64,000 nucleotides of DNA from Heloderma charlesbogerti (GCA_026122225.1 JANEZZ010002241.1:848022-912021); one strand, 5' to 3'; counted from the stretch's first letter, positions 21,385 through 35,063 are shown. The notes: generated by a model from the sequence alone, not told the origin. Numbers and translations: made by a program.

Positions 21385-21522
21385 TACCTCTCAGCCCAGC
21401 CTACCTCACAGGGTTGTTGTTATAATGATAGAATGGAGAAGGCAAGGATTATGTACACAGCCTTGGGTTCCTTGGAGGAAAAAAGGCGGGATATAAATGC
21501 AATAAATAAATAAATAAATACC
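21385..21522 (+). mobile_element. tRNA-SINE tail (L2-like 3' end), sense
   Basis: The order cagcctacctcacagggttgttgtt, gccttgggttccttggagg, ggcgggatataaatg and (AAAT)n matches the 3' half of the SINE at 38960-39258. Confidence 0.8.
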
Positions 21523-21636
21523 AAACTGAATTCCGTTTTGTACACACAGGCAAAATGGTTAATGGGTAAGACGATAGCAGCTAAAAAAATTACATCACAC
21601 CCTCCTTTGATAAACTGCTTTGATATTGTTGAGACT

Positions 21637-21890
21637 CTGGCTTGGATCCAACATTGCATGAGCAGAAGTCTGCTTGTGCAACAGGATTCCTGCTCATGCA
21701 ACTGGACTTCCCCATCTTCTCTTCCCACTGCAGCTCACCGTGTACTTCCCATATCTGCTCAGGAAGGTCCCCCAACCCTCCGGAGCAGATTTGGGAGGCA
21801 CACAGGTGGCTGCAGACAAGAGAGAGGAAACCTGTTTTGTCTGTGCTTTCCCTTCTGCTAGTAAAATGATACCACTGGATCCAAGCCATT
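21637..21890. mobile_element. MITE-like repeat with GGCTTGGATCC inverted ends
   Basis: ggcttggatccaac at the left is the inverse of actggatccaagcc at the right. Internal text (gcagaagtctgcttgtgc, ctccggagcagatttggg) recurs in weaker form at 60145-60230 and 63795-63900. Overlapping frames on both strands inside it are artefacts. Confidence 0.65.
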
Positions 21891-24249
21891 TATAGACTGT
21901 TGTTGAGGTCATAGGATTTTCAATGTATAATTATTGTAGCCAATTCTTAACTTATTACTTGATATTCTTTCTACAACTAATTGAAAAGGATATCACAGTA
22001 CAACATCTTCCCAGAGGGTTTCCTTTGTGAGTCTTCCTGAGTTTTCTACATTTAGAAAATTGGAACAATTCCCAAAGAGGTAGATGAAATAAAGGAGACT
22101 TGCATATTGCTACTTGTTCATTTTAAGTTTAAAAGGTTCAAATGAAGAAAACCAGGCACCAGAATAGAATCAAGTGATGCAATTTACTATAAGTGGTTCT
22201 TTTTAATGCTGCTTTGAAGGGGCATAAATGTATTGTCATTTGAATTATAAATGTAGTCAAAAAGAGAGGAATTATCACTTATTTAATATGGGAGGTGAAG
22301 TAATACAAATAATATTAAAGCTCCCCATTGGAAATGGCTCCACGGAAAAGGGGAGAGCTCTACTCTACTCTACAGACTCTACAGACCCATTAGAAATGTC
22401 TTTTTAATGTGCCTAATGAAGGTGATAAGATGATATGGAAGTTAGGTACCATGAAGGTAAGACAGAAAGTGATACTATATGATAGGAAATGTATGCCCTA
22501 TTCTGAAGCATAGTTTCTCAAAAATCCCTTTTTGCCCTTTTCAGTGCTCAGCAGGGAGAAACTCTTATCTCTGATCAGCACCTGATCACAGATAGAACTT
22601 TTCCCTGCCAGGAAGAAGGGAGGATCCTAGGGCTTGCCCTGCTTACTGGTGAGAGGACATACATAGGTTTGCCTCTATGGCATTTAGAAGGAGGGATTTG
22701 GCTTTGTGATTGACACAAGGGATTCCAATCAATGCTGAAGACCAGAAGAACAAACTTGTCCTGCTGGGGGAGAATATGGTATGTGTGCCCAATATGAGGT
22801 GAGTATGCTACCGAAGCAGGCTCACTGCTAGAATCACTGTCATGGCCCATCTTTCTGGCACATGCTCTGGCACTCTGAGACAGAATACCAAAATCAGTGA
22901 GATTTTTTTTTGTAGCAAAAGCTTAATGATTACAACTCCCCATAAATCATATAGCTAATGCAAAAACTATAGGCACATTGCTTAGTTCAAGGAACAGTTC
23001 AAAGGCTAATAACTACAACCACGTCAGAGATCAGTCCTATGATAGTTTCCAAGCTAGGATCTCTACAGTTTAGAATACAAACCAAGGTCAAGGGTCACGA
23101 TAAATCCAGGCAAGAAAACTTTCCAGGCAATTCAAGACATGGTCCAAGAGACTAGAAATTTCAAGGCTAGAAATTTACACACAGGCCAAGAGCAGGTCCA
23201 ACAATTCTACATGGGAATCTCTACTTTACACATGCTAAGGCAAACAACAGTGTAACAGCCACGAATAGTCCAGCCAGAAGGCATTCTGAGTAATAAAAGA
23301 CAATGTACAGGGTTCATGGCAAACAAGACTTGAGGGTTTATGAAAAGACCAGCATTATATTCCATGGCAGGTTCTCAGTGATACAAGGTTCAAACAGACA
23401 AGGGTCCAGATTTAATGGACAGTCCAGGTTAGAAAGTGTTTTGGGCAGCTCAGACAGTGAAAAGTCCAGACAGAAAGGGTTTTGGACAGTAAAGACAGAT
23501 CATCCCAGCAAAGGCTTCATAGTCTTGGCACCAGCTTAAATGCAGGGGGGGGTGCTAGAAGCCTCGTTCTGACAATCTAACTGACAGGGGTTTCTAATCC
23601 ATAAACAAGCCCTTTGCCAAACAAGGTATCTCTGTTCCACCCTCTTGAGTTGATTTCTCAACCTGGGTGATACCCCTGAAAATCCCCTCCCCTTCTTCCT
23701 CCTGCCTGGTTCCCACATTCCCAAGCTGTAAATCAGAGGTTTGACTTATAGCCTTCTCTGGCAGCTGTGGCTGAAAAGGAGTTTCGCTCTTCTTCGGCCT
23801 GTAATCAGATGGGAATCCAGGCTGAACCAGGCTCCCACCAATCTAACATTCCCCAGCCTAAATTACCACACACACACAGGCCTACTATTAGATGAGAAAC
23901 CAGGCAGAGCTAGGCTATCAGGCCCTGGGCATCTCACAACTGAACTGGGTTCTAAACCATCCCAATCCACTTCTGAAATCAGATCCTGACTCTAAAACTA
24001 CAGGGCCCACAGCAGCGCTTGGACTAGGCCCAACTATTATGTAAATCTGTATGTACCCATATAACCTCCCACCCACAGGCCTAACCTGGCCAATGGAGGT
24101 TGTCCATCTGGCTCACAGATGCTTGGGCTCCCTCTGCAGATCCCCAATCTCTTATCTCCTCCCAGCACCAGCAAAGCCTTCTGCACAGCATACGCTACCC
24201 CCATGGGGATTGTGCTCATTGTGCAAAGCCAGGGACTCAGGAGGGCTTT
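21891..24249. other. No gene; mostly unassigned
   Basis: From about 22880 to 23530 the sequence has loose internal repetition of blocks such as gtccagattt, acagtccagg, aaagtccagacag and gggttttggaca, like part of a decayed LTR or minisatellite; I cannot assign it. No long frame is convincing. Confidence 0.45.
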
Positions 24250-27200
24250 AAACTGAATCCTACGGGGGAAGGAGAAGTAAAGTTGGGGGTAACAATGGAT
24301 GAAGGCTTATGCACTAGAATGGAGAGAACAGCTCTAATAGCGCCTAATAATAGGCTTCAAAAACATGTAGAAAGAAACCAGTCTATAAAGCACATGGTCT
24401 TCAATGTCTATATACTAATGAGTACGAACTTGAACTCTTAATACGGGAAGGAAATTATGACTTGATAGGTATAACTGAAACTTGGTGGGATGGCTCCCAT
24501 GGCTGGAATACAGCAATTGAAGGATATAACTTGTTCAAAAAGAACAGAAAAGGAGGTGGAGTTGCACTATATGTTAAAAATACATATCTGTGCTCAGAAA
24601 TACAGGAGGATGGGCTTGGTAGCCCCATCGAGAGCATCTGGGTTAAAATAAATGCAGCAAAGAATAAAAGGAACATGGTGGTCAGACTCCACTACCAGCC
24701 ACCGAGAAGAAGGAGAAGACACTTTTGAAAAGCAAATAGCCAATGTTTCAAGGAAGCATGATGTAGTGGTAATGGGGTACTTCAATTTCCCCGATATTTG
24801 TTGGGAGACAAATTCTGCAAAACATGGCCCCTCCAAGAAATTCCTGACTTGTGTTGCTGATAACTTCCTCTTACAGAAAATAGAGGAAGGAACTAGAGGA
24901 TTGGTTATCCTTGACTTGATCCTAACCAACAGAGATGACTTAGTGGATCAAGTAGCAGTTACGGGAACTCTGGGGGAAGTGACCAAGTTATACTTGAGTT
25001 CTTGGTTCTAAAGGAAGCAAAAGCCGAGTGTAGCCAAACATGTACACTGGATTTTAGGGAAGCCAATTTTAATAACCTCAGAACAATGATAAGGAAGTTT
25101 CCATGGCAAGCGACTCTAATGAGAAAAGGAGTCCAAGATGGGCGGGAGTTTTTAAAAAAGGAAATTATCAAGGCACAATTACAAACCATTCCAACAAGAA
25201 AAAAAGGTGGAAGTCAACAGAAGAAGCCAATGTGGCTTCACAAAAAGCTTAGAAATGACTTGAAAACAAAAAAGGACACATATAGGAAGTGGAAGGAATG
25301 CCAAGCTACAAAGGAAGAGGACAGGCAGGTAGCACAGAATTGCAGGGATATTGTCAGGAGGGCTAAAGCTGAGAACTAGTTGAAGTTAGTGACGGATGCT
25401 AAAAGCAACAAAAAGGCTTTCTTCAGATACATGCACAGTAAAAGACAGAGGAAAGAAATGGTGGTTTCCCTATTAAATAAGGATGGCAAAATGATAACAG
25501 ATGACAAAGAAAAGGCAGAAGTGCTCAATTCCTACTTTGACACAGTCCTCTCCCAAAAGAGGGTCTATGAGCCCCCTGGCAAAGGCGAAGTACAGGCTGA
25601 AGGGGCAGGATTGCAGCTTGAGATTGACAGGCATATGGTCAAGGACTCCCCTGGCAAAAGCAAAGTACAGGCTGAAGGGGCATGACTGCAGCTTGAGATT
25701 GATAGGCATATGGTCAAGGAACACCTAATTACTTTGAATGAGTTCAAATCTCCAGGGCCAGATGAACTGCATCCAAGAGTAATAAAGGAACTGGAAGAAG
25801 AACTCTCAGAACCACTGTCTATTCTCTTTGAGAAATCATGGAGGATGGGTAAAGTGCCAGATGACTGGAGGAGGGATAATGTTGTCCCTATCTTCAAAAA
25901 GGGGGGAAAGGAGGAACCTGGGGACTACAGACCAGTCAATCTGACATCAATCCCTGTGAAAATTCTGGAGCAGATTATAAAGCAATCCATCTGTAAGCAC
26001 CTTGAAAACAATGCAGTGATTACTCGAAGCAAACATGGATTTGTCAAGAACAAATCCTGCCAGACGAATCTGATCTCATTTTTGGATCAGCTAACCTCCC
26101 TTGTGGACTATGGGAACACTGTGGACATCATATAGCTCAACTTCAGCAAAGCTTTTGACAAGTGCCCCATGATCTCCTGATTAGCAAACTAGCTCAAAGT
26201 GGGCTAGATGAAATAACTATCAGGTGGATCCACAGTTGGCTACAGAATCGGACTCAAAGAGTGCTTATCAATGGGATCTTCTCAAACTGGGGAGAGGTAA
26301 CAAGTAGGGCACAACGGGGCTCAGTCCTGGGCCCAGTGCTCTTCAACATTTTTATTAATGACTTGGATGAGGAGGTGCAGGGAATGCTGATCAAATTTGA
26401 AGATGACACAAAATTGGGCGGGATAGCTAATTCCCGGGAAGAGAGAAACAAAATTCAAAGTGATCTTGATAGGCTGGAGCGCTGGGCAGAAGAAAACAGA
26501 ATGAAATTTAAAGGGATAAATGCCAAGTTCTGCACCTAGGAAAAAGAAACCAAATGCACAGTTACAAGATGGCTGATACTTGGCTCAACTATATAAGCAA
26601 GAAGGATCTTGGAATTCCTGTAGATCACAAGCTGAATATGAGCCAATAATGTGATGTGGCTGCAAAAAAGGCAAATGCTATTTTGGGCTGCATTAATAGA
26701 AGTATAGCTTCCAAATCCCAGGAAGTACTAGTTCCCCTCTACTCAGCACTGGTTAGGCCTCATCTGGAGTACTGAATCAAGTTCTGGGCGCCACACTTTA
26801 AGAAGGATGCAGACAAGCTGGAGAGGGTTCAGAGGAGGGCAACAAAGATGATCAGGGGGCTGGAAACAAAGCCCTATGAAGAGAGACTGAAAGAACTGGG
26901 CATTTTGAGCCTTGAGAAGAGAAGACTGAGGGGAGATATGATAGCGCTCTTCAGGTACTTGAAAGGTTGTCACAGAGAGGAAGGCCAAGATCTCTTCTCA
27001 ATCATCTCAGAGTGCAGGACACAGAATAACGGGCTCAAGTGACAGGAAGTCAGATTCTGGCTGAACATCAGGAAAAACTTCCTGACTGTCAGCAATACGA
27101 CAATGGAACCAATTACCTGGGGAGGCGGTGGGCTCTCCCACACTGGAGGCATTCAAGACGAAGCTGGACAGCCACCTGTCAGGGATGCTTTGACTTAGAT

Positions 27201-27277
27201 CCCAGCATTGAGCAAGGCGTTGGACTCGATGGTCTTATAGGCCCCTTCCAACCCTACTATTCTATGATTCTATGACT
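24250..27277 (+). mobile_element. CR1 LINE, long but dead copy, sense
   Basis: A CR1-clade element runs from upstream of the endonuclease to the terminal ATTCTATGATTCTATGA octamers. Endonuclease text begins LIGITETWWDG (24455). [12 protein letters not shown] (24770) has tyrosine where DFNFPDI is usual. RT follows: FKSPGPDELHP, WRRDNVVPIFKKG and SKHGFVKNKSC. Motif A reads I-I-stop-L-N-F-S-K-A-F-D (26130), so it has both a stop and loss of the aspartate. Motif B is QRGSVLGPVLFN. The YxDD-equivalent reads FEDDTKL (26400). The 3' UTR has the usual [11 protein letters not shown] and [11 protein letters not shown] text before the end. At least five frame breaks rule out function. Confidence 0.95.
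25574..25723 (+). repeat. 75-bp in-frame tandem duplication inside CR1
   Basis: Two units of 75 bp (25574-25648 and 25649-25723) share ccctggcaaa, gtacaggctgaagggg and cagcttgagattga. The length is 25 codons, so reading frame is kept, though unit 2 now holds a stop. Confidence 0.9.
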
Positions 27278-30200
27278 CTGCCAGTGCTGGGATGAGTGGC
27301 TGCTCCATGGGACCCTTTCTCATGCTGAAAGAGGCATAGAACTCTGTGCCTGTCTCAGTGTGGAGAAAGATAAAATGGGTGGGGTGATGATGTCTATGGG
27401 TGTGAGCATGCCCACTGATGTCATCCAACCCACGGAGGGCCCAGTCGGGAGGAATGCATCCCTTCACAACAAAAGTGATCTGCACCCTGCCATATAAGAA
27501 CTTTGATTACTAGACAATCTACATCCCTTCCACTCATTTCAGTGATCAGGATATTCTGTGAATGCAATTAGATCAAAGTCCTAGTATTTTCAGAAAGTCA
27601 CAGTGCAATTATTTCCTGTCCTTTCCCTGATGCTTCAGAAATTGGCTACTTTCCCCCATTAATCCAGTGTTTTGTTTCTCAGCCCTTAGTACTACAGAAG
27701 AGCAATGATTCAACAATTCCCTCTTCACTTATCAGGCATACAGCCCAGGAAAGTGGGTGTATTTTTGGCCTAGAGGAAGATGTCGCTCCACTTCAAGAAA
27801 AAATAAAAATAAATCTCAGACATTATACATTTAGGCTGCAATCCTATACACACTTTCCTGGGAGTAACTCTCATTAAAGTCAGTGAGACTTACTTCTGAG
27901 TATACATGCATAAGAATGCATTTTAAGCTATAAGTAATCTGCAGTATCAAAACATCAAGGCCGCCAGCAAAAATATATTAGATGACAAATCCAACAATAA
28001 GCAGGCACCTTTTACTGATTTACAAGCAACTGTCTTATCCATGCCATCTGTAAATGCCAAAGGTAAAAACAACCCTTTCCCCCTCTCTGGTCTTCCCTAC
28101 ATTCCAGTATTTGCTCTCTTTCTCTTCATTTAGCATGGTCCCCCTTCTGAAAATGTTGCCAGGTCGTTTCTTCTTCCCACGACACCATGGAGAATAAATC
28201 AGATGTACTAAAAGCAAACTCAGTTCTCTGAGTGCCAATCCTTATGCAGTCAAAATGACATCATCCACGCACAAGAGGAAGCTATCATGAGGCTTGGAGC
28301 AACCCCAAGCTTCGCAGAAGTACAAACAATCTTTGGTGAGGGGAGGCCAAAAAAGGGGGAACCAAAAACATCCCAAGGAGGACTTAGCATGTTCAGTGAC
28401 CACAGAATGCTGGCTTACTTTTGGAGGGAGATAAATGGACAACCAAAGGGGGAGGGGAATGGAATGGAATATCCTGTAGGATGGCTGGCTGGCTGGCTGG
28501 CTGCCTGGACCTCTGAACAGGAGCACTTCGCACTGCAGCATTGTGCTGTTCACAGCCTAACATATGGAAAATATGTTAAGGAACATCAGGAAAATATGAC
28601 ACATCAATTCCCTGTAGCATCTATACAATGTGCAGAACACAGAAACGTCTGAGAAGTTTTTAAAAATTATTTTATGTGCTTTTCATTGACTATGATATCT
28701 ACACTAAACACCTATAATAAAGTCAAGAGGAACACCAACACTAGTTCCAGTAGACAGAATATATCTACCACCACACCTGTCATGGAGCTGCAAAGGGCAC
28801 TTTGGGCCTACTGTGGAGTGTTGCCACCCTAAGATAGCAGATGTTTGGCAATCTGATTGCTTCAGCCTTGTGGAGAGAGTATGAACAGGACTTGCACAAA
28901 ACCATAGAGATTATACGTGTGAGGAAAGACTGTGTGACATTAATGTAGCTACTCAATCCTACTTTCTTCTTATCAAGCTGAAGAACTAGACTACTCATCT
29001 TTTCTTGAACCTCCAACATTATAAATATGGCCCTGTTGCTTTAGAATTGATTTATTTTCCTTTGTCATTTGGAACACTAGGTTATGTGAGAAATCGGCAG
29101 ATAAATAGCAATGGCATAAACATTGATTCAGTCAAAAGCCTCCTAGTGCCACTGTAAGAAAGTATAACATTGCAATAAAGTCGTGAAAGAAGCCAGAAGC
29201 TTGTTCCAAAGAGCGTTTGTTTGATCCTCTTATTCACCAGCAATGTCTGACGACAAAAATAGCTGACTGCAACGACTTGTAGGGGGAAAGGCTTTATGCT
29301 CAGTCATTGTGTCTTAATCGATCCCCTGGCACATTTCATGAATCTTCTCTTCATCGGGGGGGGGGGGTAATGATAAAAGTGGGAGAATAACACAAAAAGA
29401 TTTGTTTGAAATAAGCATATCCAGGGTTTACTACTAACATTGGATTCTCACCGCTCTCTTTCTTTGTGATTCAGGACTGCGAAGTGTAAACACATAGAAC
29501 GGCCACTCTCACATCCATTTTGACCTTGTCTGAGAATGCCCTTTGGATTGAGGCAACATACCATTATGGAAAGCCACAATCCATAATGCTCCCTGCTCTA
29601 TTTTAAATAAAATAAATGTGCATGCGTGTAATGGGCTAATAGATGTACATGCTCAGTGCTGTTGACATCTGTTAATTTTGTGTCCCTGTTCTGCCAGTGT
29701 TCTGCGAAGATTTAGCAACAAAAGCAGGCAATTTGGCCTCAGGATTACTTTGCAGATAAGAACTGGTGGGAAAGAGTTTTTCTAGTGTGATTACTACACC
29801 TGAGCTGCTTATAAAACCTGCAACCTTAAGAAACTTTGGGCTGTCAGTATATTAATTCCTGTCTTACTCTGCTTGTGTGGCCCAGTTGTATTGGAAAGGT
29901 TTCATTAGCCTGATGTAACTTGGACATTTTGTAAATTATTTACAGGAGATGTTGCATAGTGATTAAGATCCCTCCTAAAGGCTTTGTTTCTTCCAGGAGA
30001 CAGTCTGAAGCTTTGGTTTGACCAATACTGGGAAACTGATATAAAATGTGATCAAGAGGGTCAGTCACTGCTTGTTGCCACTTGAATGGATTGCTGGCAT
30101 TTTCTTAGTAAAGCAATATCTCAGCAATTCTATGCATTTCCCATGGCTCAAACATCCCACGGCTCAAACAGCTACATGTTCAAAGTCGTACATTTTGTAT

Positions 30201-33200
30201 TATTTCTCTCAGATTGGGGAAGCTGCCAAATGCACATACAGGATCTGTTGTGAAACATCTTGTCATTATCCCTTGGCTGTGAAAATGTGCACATTTCATC
30301 ACTTTCTATCAGTGAGACTGATTCAGCTGACACGGTGATTTTCATACTAATTCTCTGCCATGCTAAGGAAAATAGGAAAGCTTCTTAGATCATGAACTTT
30401 GCAGACCAGCTGTAGTATCTTCCTGTGCTTACAAAGAACACCATCAAACACGAAAGACAAAGTATTGCCATTACACCCCAGGGTTGAGCATCTCACATCA
30501 CTAGCATGAACAAGCTTATTAGTACTCCTAATCGTGTGCCTTTTTAATTTTGTAACAGAAATAATATTTTGATCACACACAAAGGAATGTAAAAAAACTG
30601 CCTTTGTCAACCCAACCGCAGGTCCTCTTAAGTTCAGAACTTTGCCTTAGGGTCTCCTAGGGACTCCAACAGTGGGCAGGCTGAGTCCTTGTTCCCACCA
30701 CCACCAGACAATCAGGAAAAAGAAGAATGTTATTGTATTCAAGGCTAATTAATAAAGAAGGGGGAAAGTGCAGCCCATTTTCTAGGATCCAGTCACTGAC
30801 TAGCATCTTGCTTATTGTGCCTTGGAGCAAAGATTAGTTTGGGAGGGATGAGCTGATCTGAGCACGAAAGTGTGGAGAGAGTGGTAGACATAACTGAGGT
30901 GGGAGTGAAGAGGTGAAGCCCTGAACAGTGAGCATCTCTTTCTTCTACCATTCTGTAATATTCATGAACTGTGCCTTTTTAGAACAGTTAGGATCCCTTT
31001 TGAATTTAATTTTGAAATTAATTTTGGGCCACCCCCACCTTAGACACATTTCTGGGCTCAGTAGATTGCGATGTGGAGCTATTGCATCTTGTTTTAAAGA
31101 ATGACAAACTGTAGGTGACAATGTAATCATGCCTCTTCCTGTCCCACCTTTCTTTCCACTGTTTTGTCTCTTGCCATAACTGCTATGGGCATACCTGGAT
31201 TTCTCATTTCTACAGTAGGTGAGAGAACAGGACAGGCAAGGGAACAAATCTGAACAATTCTTTCAGTGCCTGGCTACAGCAGGGAGGTGGTAATTGTAAA
31301 AATTGTTTAAAAATTCTACAAGTGTGCGTGCCTCATTATTGTAAGCCTTCAAACATTAGCAAATGTAACACCTGGTGAGCTCATATTTTGTGCAGTAGCA
31401 GACAATGATTTGCTGTCCATGGTTCTGTTAGAAAGTCATAGCAGATGGAAAAAGGAGGGCTTGCTGATCCAATGTGTGTGTGTGGAGGGAGAGGGGGATA
31501 TTGTAGGAAACAGCAGAGATTATCACCCTTTTCACACATTTTTAGGCACAGAGACAAAACATTTTAATTTCAGTTTAATTATTGTCTGTATATTGGAAAC
31601 AAAGATTAGATGTCAGACCTACGACTCTGAGCCATTAATAACAGAAGCTTTAAAAAAAATGTTTAGTGACTTCACATTGACAAAAAAATTCCTCATTTGT
31701 GGTACAAAGTTTGCCAGAACACAGAGACATGATGGGAACTGAATGTTGACAATTTATCCCCCACCATCTGCAAATGAGTCAGCCTGACACAGATTTTCCT
31801 TAAGTCTATGACACGGTGAATATATAAAACAGAAGACAGGAGCAGCATACCTGGGGCAGGAATTAGGGCCTATTTCATTTACATTTTAAAACTTTCTTAA
31901 TTAACAGCAAAGCAAAAGGTACCCACCCAAAATGTAGCACAGAACTTCCCAAAATGTAGCACAGAAGTTCACAATGTAAGTGCATAACTGGAGCTGTGGT
32001 TCACTGGAGATCAGCCATGATCAACATTTGAAGGACTTTCCCATGGTTTTTGGAGACTTCTTTTCCTGCCAGTGCAAATGGCTGCATTCTGTTACGCAAC
32101 TGTTATGACCAGTCTACAAACTGGCATTGGTTACTATGGAAAACAGACTATACAGACCCTTAGGGAATTACATGCAAGAGGCCATGAAGTGGAATGTTCT
32201 CTGTTCATCTACTCATGCTTAATAGATCACCCCCTCTTTTTCTTTGAATCAAGACTTTATGAAATAAAGTACTGTAAGATGCTACTACCTGTTTTGTTCA
32301 CTTCTTTGACATGTAATTTAATACTCCCGACAAAATTGAGATGTCTTTGGTACATAAATACAAGATGGAATTACCCAGTCACACTCCTAACATAACAGCA
32401 AACAGTATACATTCTTCTACTGTGGCTGTATTAAAAAGAACATTACAGTCCCAAGACATGGAGTGCTTCCAGATGGGGTGCTTTTAAAAGCATGGGGTAC
32501 TTTTATGGAACCATTGCCCTACCTCATCCATGCAATTTTATGGAGGTTCCAGACATCATTGTGTCTTCCTCTTGTAACCATCCCACCACTTCTTCCATCT
32601 TTTTTCTTACTGCAGAAAATCTGTTAATTAAAAAAGACAGAATAGCTGCACATTGTGGCCATTAGCGCTAGGAGCCCTTTGACTGGAACCACCCATGATC
32701 TCAAGGCATGGATACATCAATCTTTAAAGGTCTGGGTGTGATCAATGCCTCCATGGGAGACCTCCTGGGAGCCCCTTGAAGAAAGGTGGTATAAAAACGT
32801 AATGAAACATTACCATGTCAGCAGCTCAGTGGCAGAGTTTTGTGATTAAAGCCTGCATTGCTAGTGGTCAAGCCAGGCTTATGCATTTGGATGTTTGCCC
32901 TCATCCTGTATTATGGAGGTCTTTCCTTCCCCAGCTTACATTGGCTGTCTTTACATGAGGCATTTACAATGCATGCATGATTGGTCACTCACCGAAGTTT
33001 GAGGGTCATTTACATGACGCCGTCAACCTCTAAGGCACATCCAGCTGTATTTGATCTTTATCCTGCAAAAAAAACAACAACCCTGAGATAATCCACTATT
33101 AAAATGTAAATCCACTTTAATGGCTGTGTATAAATGTAAGGTTCAGCTATTACCACAGCCTAGGAAGAAAAAGCAACTGAGAACAGGAAAATCACAATTG

Positions 33201-33383
33201 CTCTTGGCCCCCCCCCCCCAGCATGTCTGCCTGTTGACCTGGGATAGGAGGAGAGTTTTCTTGACCAAGCTAGGAGATGCTCAAAGTGAGCGCAGAGTTG
33301 GCTGAGGAGGGAAGAAGAAGAAGGCAGCTACCCCCTCCCCATGTAAATGGCTGATAGCAATATGGCCACCTTCCTGTGCTGCT

Positions 33384-33427
<44 letters not shown>

Positions 33428-33984
33428 GAATCCCTCAGGAGACCCACTGACTCTGCTCGCTCTCTGCTCTGAGGCTGTGGAGAACTTGCTGTGTAAGAGT
33501 TGATCTTTATCTTACTTAGAATGTGGAAACAGAAGCCCCGGCAAACTGTGAAATAAACAGCCTTGTGTGATGAACTCCATCGTGTTGTTTAATTTACACA
33601 TAAGTAGACCTACAATCTAGTTCTTCTAGGGCATTGTCACCTGCATGGTAGCAATGTCTCAAACTTCAACCACCTATCTTTCACAGTTTTCTTTCCATAA
33701 ACGAAAACATACTTGGGACCTAAAATATCCAATGAAGTCTATGGATTTTGGCCATTGAGGTGCTTTTGGCACCCCACACAATGTAACATATTGGGGCACA
33801 AAATGTCCCATGCCCTTTTGATTAAACTACAGGTGATCTTAGACTTTTCTGAGTGCTAGGGAAGAGGAGCAGACCCCTCCTTCATCCAAACACTGGGAAA
33901 CTGAAACCTAAAATCCATTGTTATGCTGATTGTAATCTGCTGGGGGAATAATCAGTCTCCAGTGGAGAAGGTTATAACATCACA
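27278..33984. other. Low-repeat interval, no gene recognised
   Basis: Apart from a short MITE-like repeat (27835-27925), a (GGCT)n run (28481-28503), a poly-G run (29357-29367) and (GA)n (33388-33424), I recognise no interspersed repeat here. None of the short frames resembles an exon. It is the longest such interval in the window and might contain conserved non-coding elements or very old repeats. Confidence 0.5.
33388..33424. repeat. (GA)n microsatellite
   Basis: About 18 uninterrupted GA units. Confidence 0.97.
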
Positions 33985-35047
33985 AGGTTCATGAGTTTTG
34001 ATAATAAGGCAACAAGAGAAACTCGTAGAACTACTGACAAGCTCACTACCTTTGGGGAGATCTGGACTATACTTGTGTAGCAGCTACCCAAGTACACACC
34101 AGCTGGTGGAGTTCAGGGGGTGATATCCATTCAAACAATACATGCCAAGCAAACCAGGAAAGTATGGAATAAAGATGTGGTAGTGCTGCGATGCCTGGAC
34201 ATCCTATCCTCTCAGGGCAGATGTGTACCTAGGCAGGCAGCCTAGAACACCACAAGAAGCCCAGCTTGGCTTCAACATGGTGACAAAACTTCTGGAACCC
34301 TATTTCCACACTGAGAGAAATATGGCGGGGGACAAGTTCTTCACAAGTATTGAACTTGCTGAAGCACTGATAATCAAAGACTTAACTTAGGTAGGCACAC
34401 TGAGAAGGAATAAACTGTACATCCCACCCAAGATGCAGCCACATTCACACAGGGAACCACTGTCATAACTATTTGGTTTTGACTGTAACTCTACTTTGGT
34501 ATCGTATGTTCCACAAACAGGGACATTATCCTCTCCTCAGTGCATCATGCCATGGTGGTACATGGGGAGTCCAAAAAGCCAGACATAACTGAACATTACA
34601 AAAGTGGGGTGAATAACCTTGATCACCTTGTGAGGAACTACACCTGTATGTGTAAAATTAACAAGTGGTCAGTGGTGCTTCTTTTTTAATATGCTGGACA
34701 TTGCAGCCATAGCCAGCTATGTGTTGTGGGTCCACACACGTCCTCAGTGGGAGAGTAGAGTGCCAAAAGGGAGAAAGCACCTGTTCCTCACAGCTCTTGG
34801 GAAAGAGAACTGATATGTCCCAATATGCAGCAAAGAGTGCAAGGCATACCAAATCTTAGTGCAAGCATCAGGTCTGATGCACATGCTCTGGGTTGTGTAC
34901 ACCAACCTTTGCCTCCACCTGCACAACCCTTTGCGTCAAAAGGATGCTATCACTTCTGCACTGGAGCATTAGATGAAAAGACCACCAGACACTGTGCACC
35001 AGCTGTGGGAGGTTTGTTTGTAAGGAGCACTGCATCACTGAAGTGAA
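33985..35047 (+). pseudogene. piggyBac-family transposase pseudogene
   Basis: Translated across frame changes, the plus strand gives SFDNKATRETRRTTDKL, KPGKYGIKMW, CCDAWTSY, VYLGRQP, LLEPYFHTERN, AGDKFFTSIELAEAL, VGTLRRNK and GVNNLDHLVRNYTC in order. It ends in a cysteine-rich domain with CTSCGRFVCKEHC at about 34998-35036. These match the piggyBac DDE transposase. The first two catalytic aspartates (CD and GD-x-FFTS) remain; the third, normally in GVDTLDQ, is asparagine. Stops follow IKMW (34175), after KDLT (34387) and near 34687, plus frameshifts, so it is dead. No TTAA-flanked ends were found. BovB has inserted just downstream of the C-terminus. It is not in any single open frame, so it is easily missed. 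Confidence 0.87.
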
Positions 35048-35063
35048 GTGGTCTTTGTGCCAG

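Noticed and set aside
21420..21912. Overlapping frames of about 70-107 codons on both strands
   Set aside because: They fall in a SINE tail and a MITE with inverted ends, which explains the openness on both strands.
24462..26539. Series of plus-strand frames that could look like exons of a reverse-transcriptase host gene
   Set aside because: They are consecutive pieces of one CR1 with frameshifts; there are no splice sites at the breaks and the 3' end is the CR1 octamer.
34825..35046. 73-codon plus-strand frame as a stand-alone small cysteine protein
   Set aside because: It overlaps the C-terminal cysteine-rich part of the piggyBac pseudogene, with a frameshift inside the cysteine cluster.
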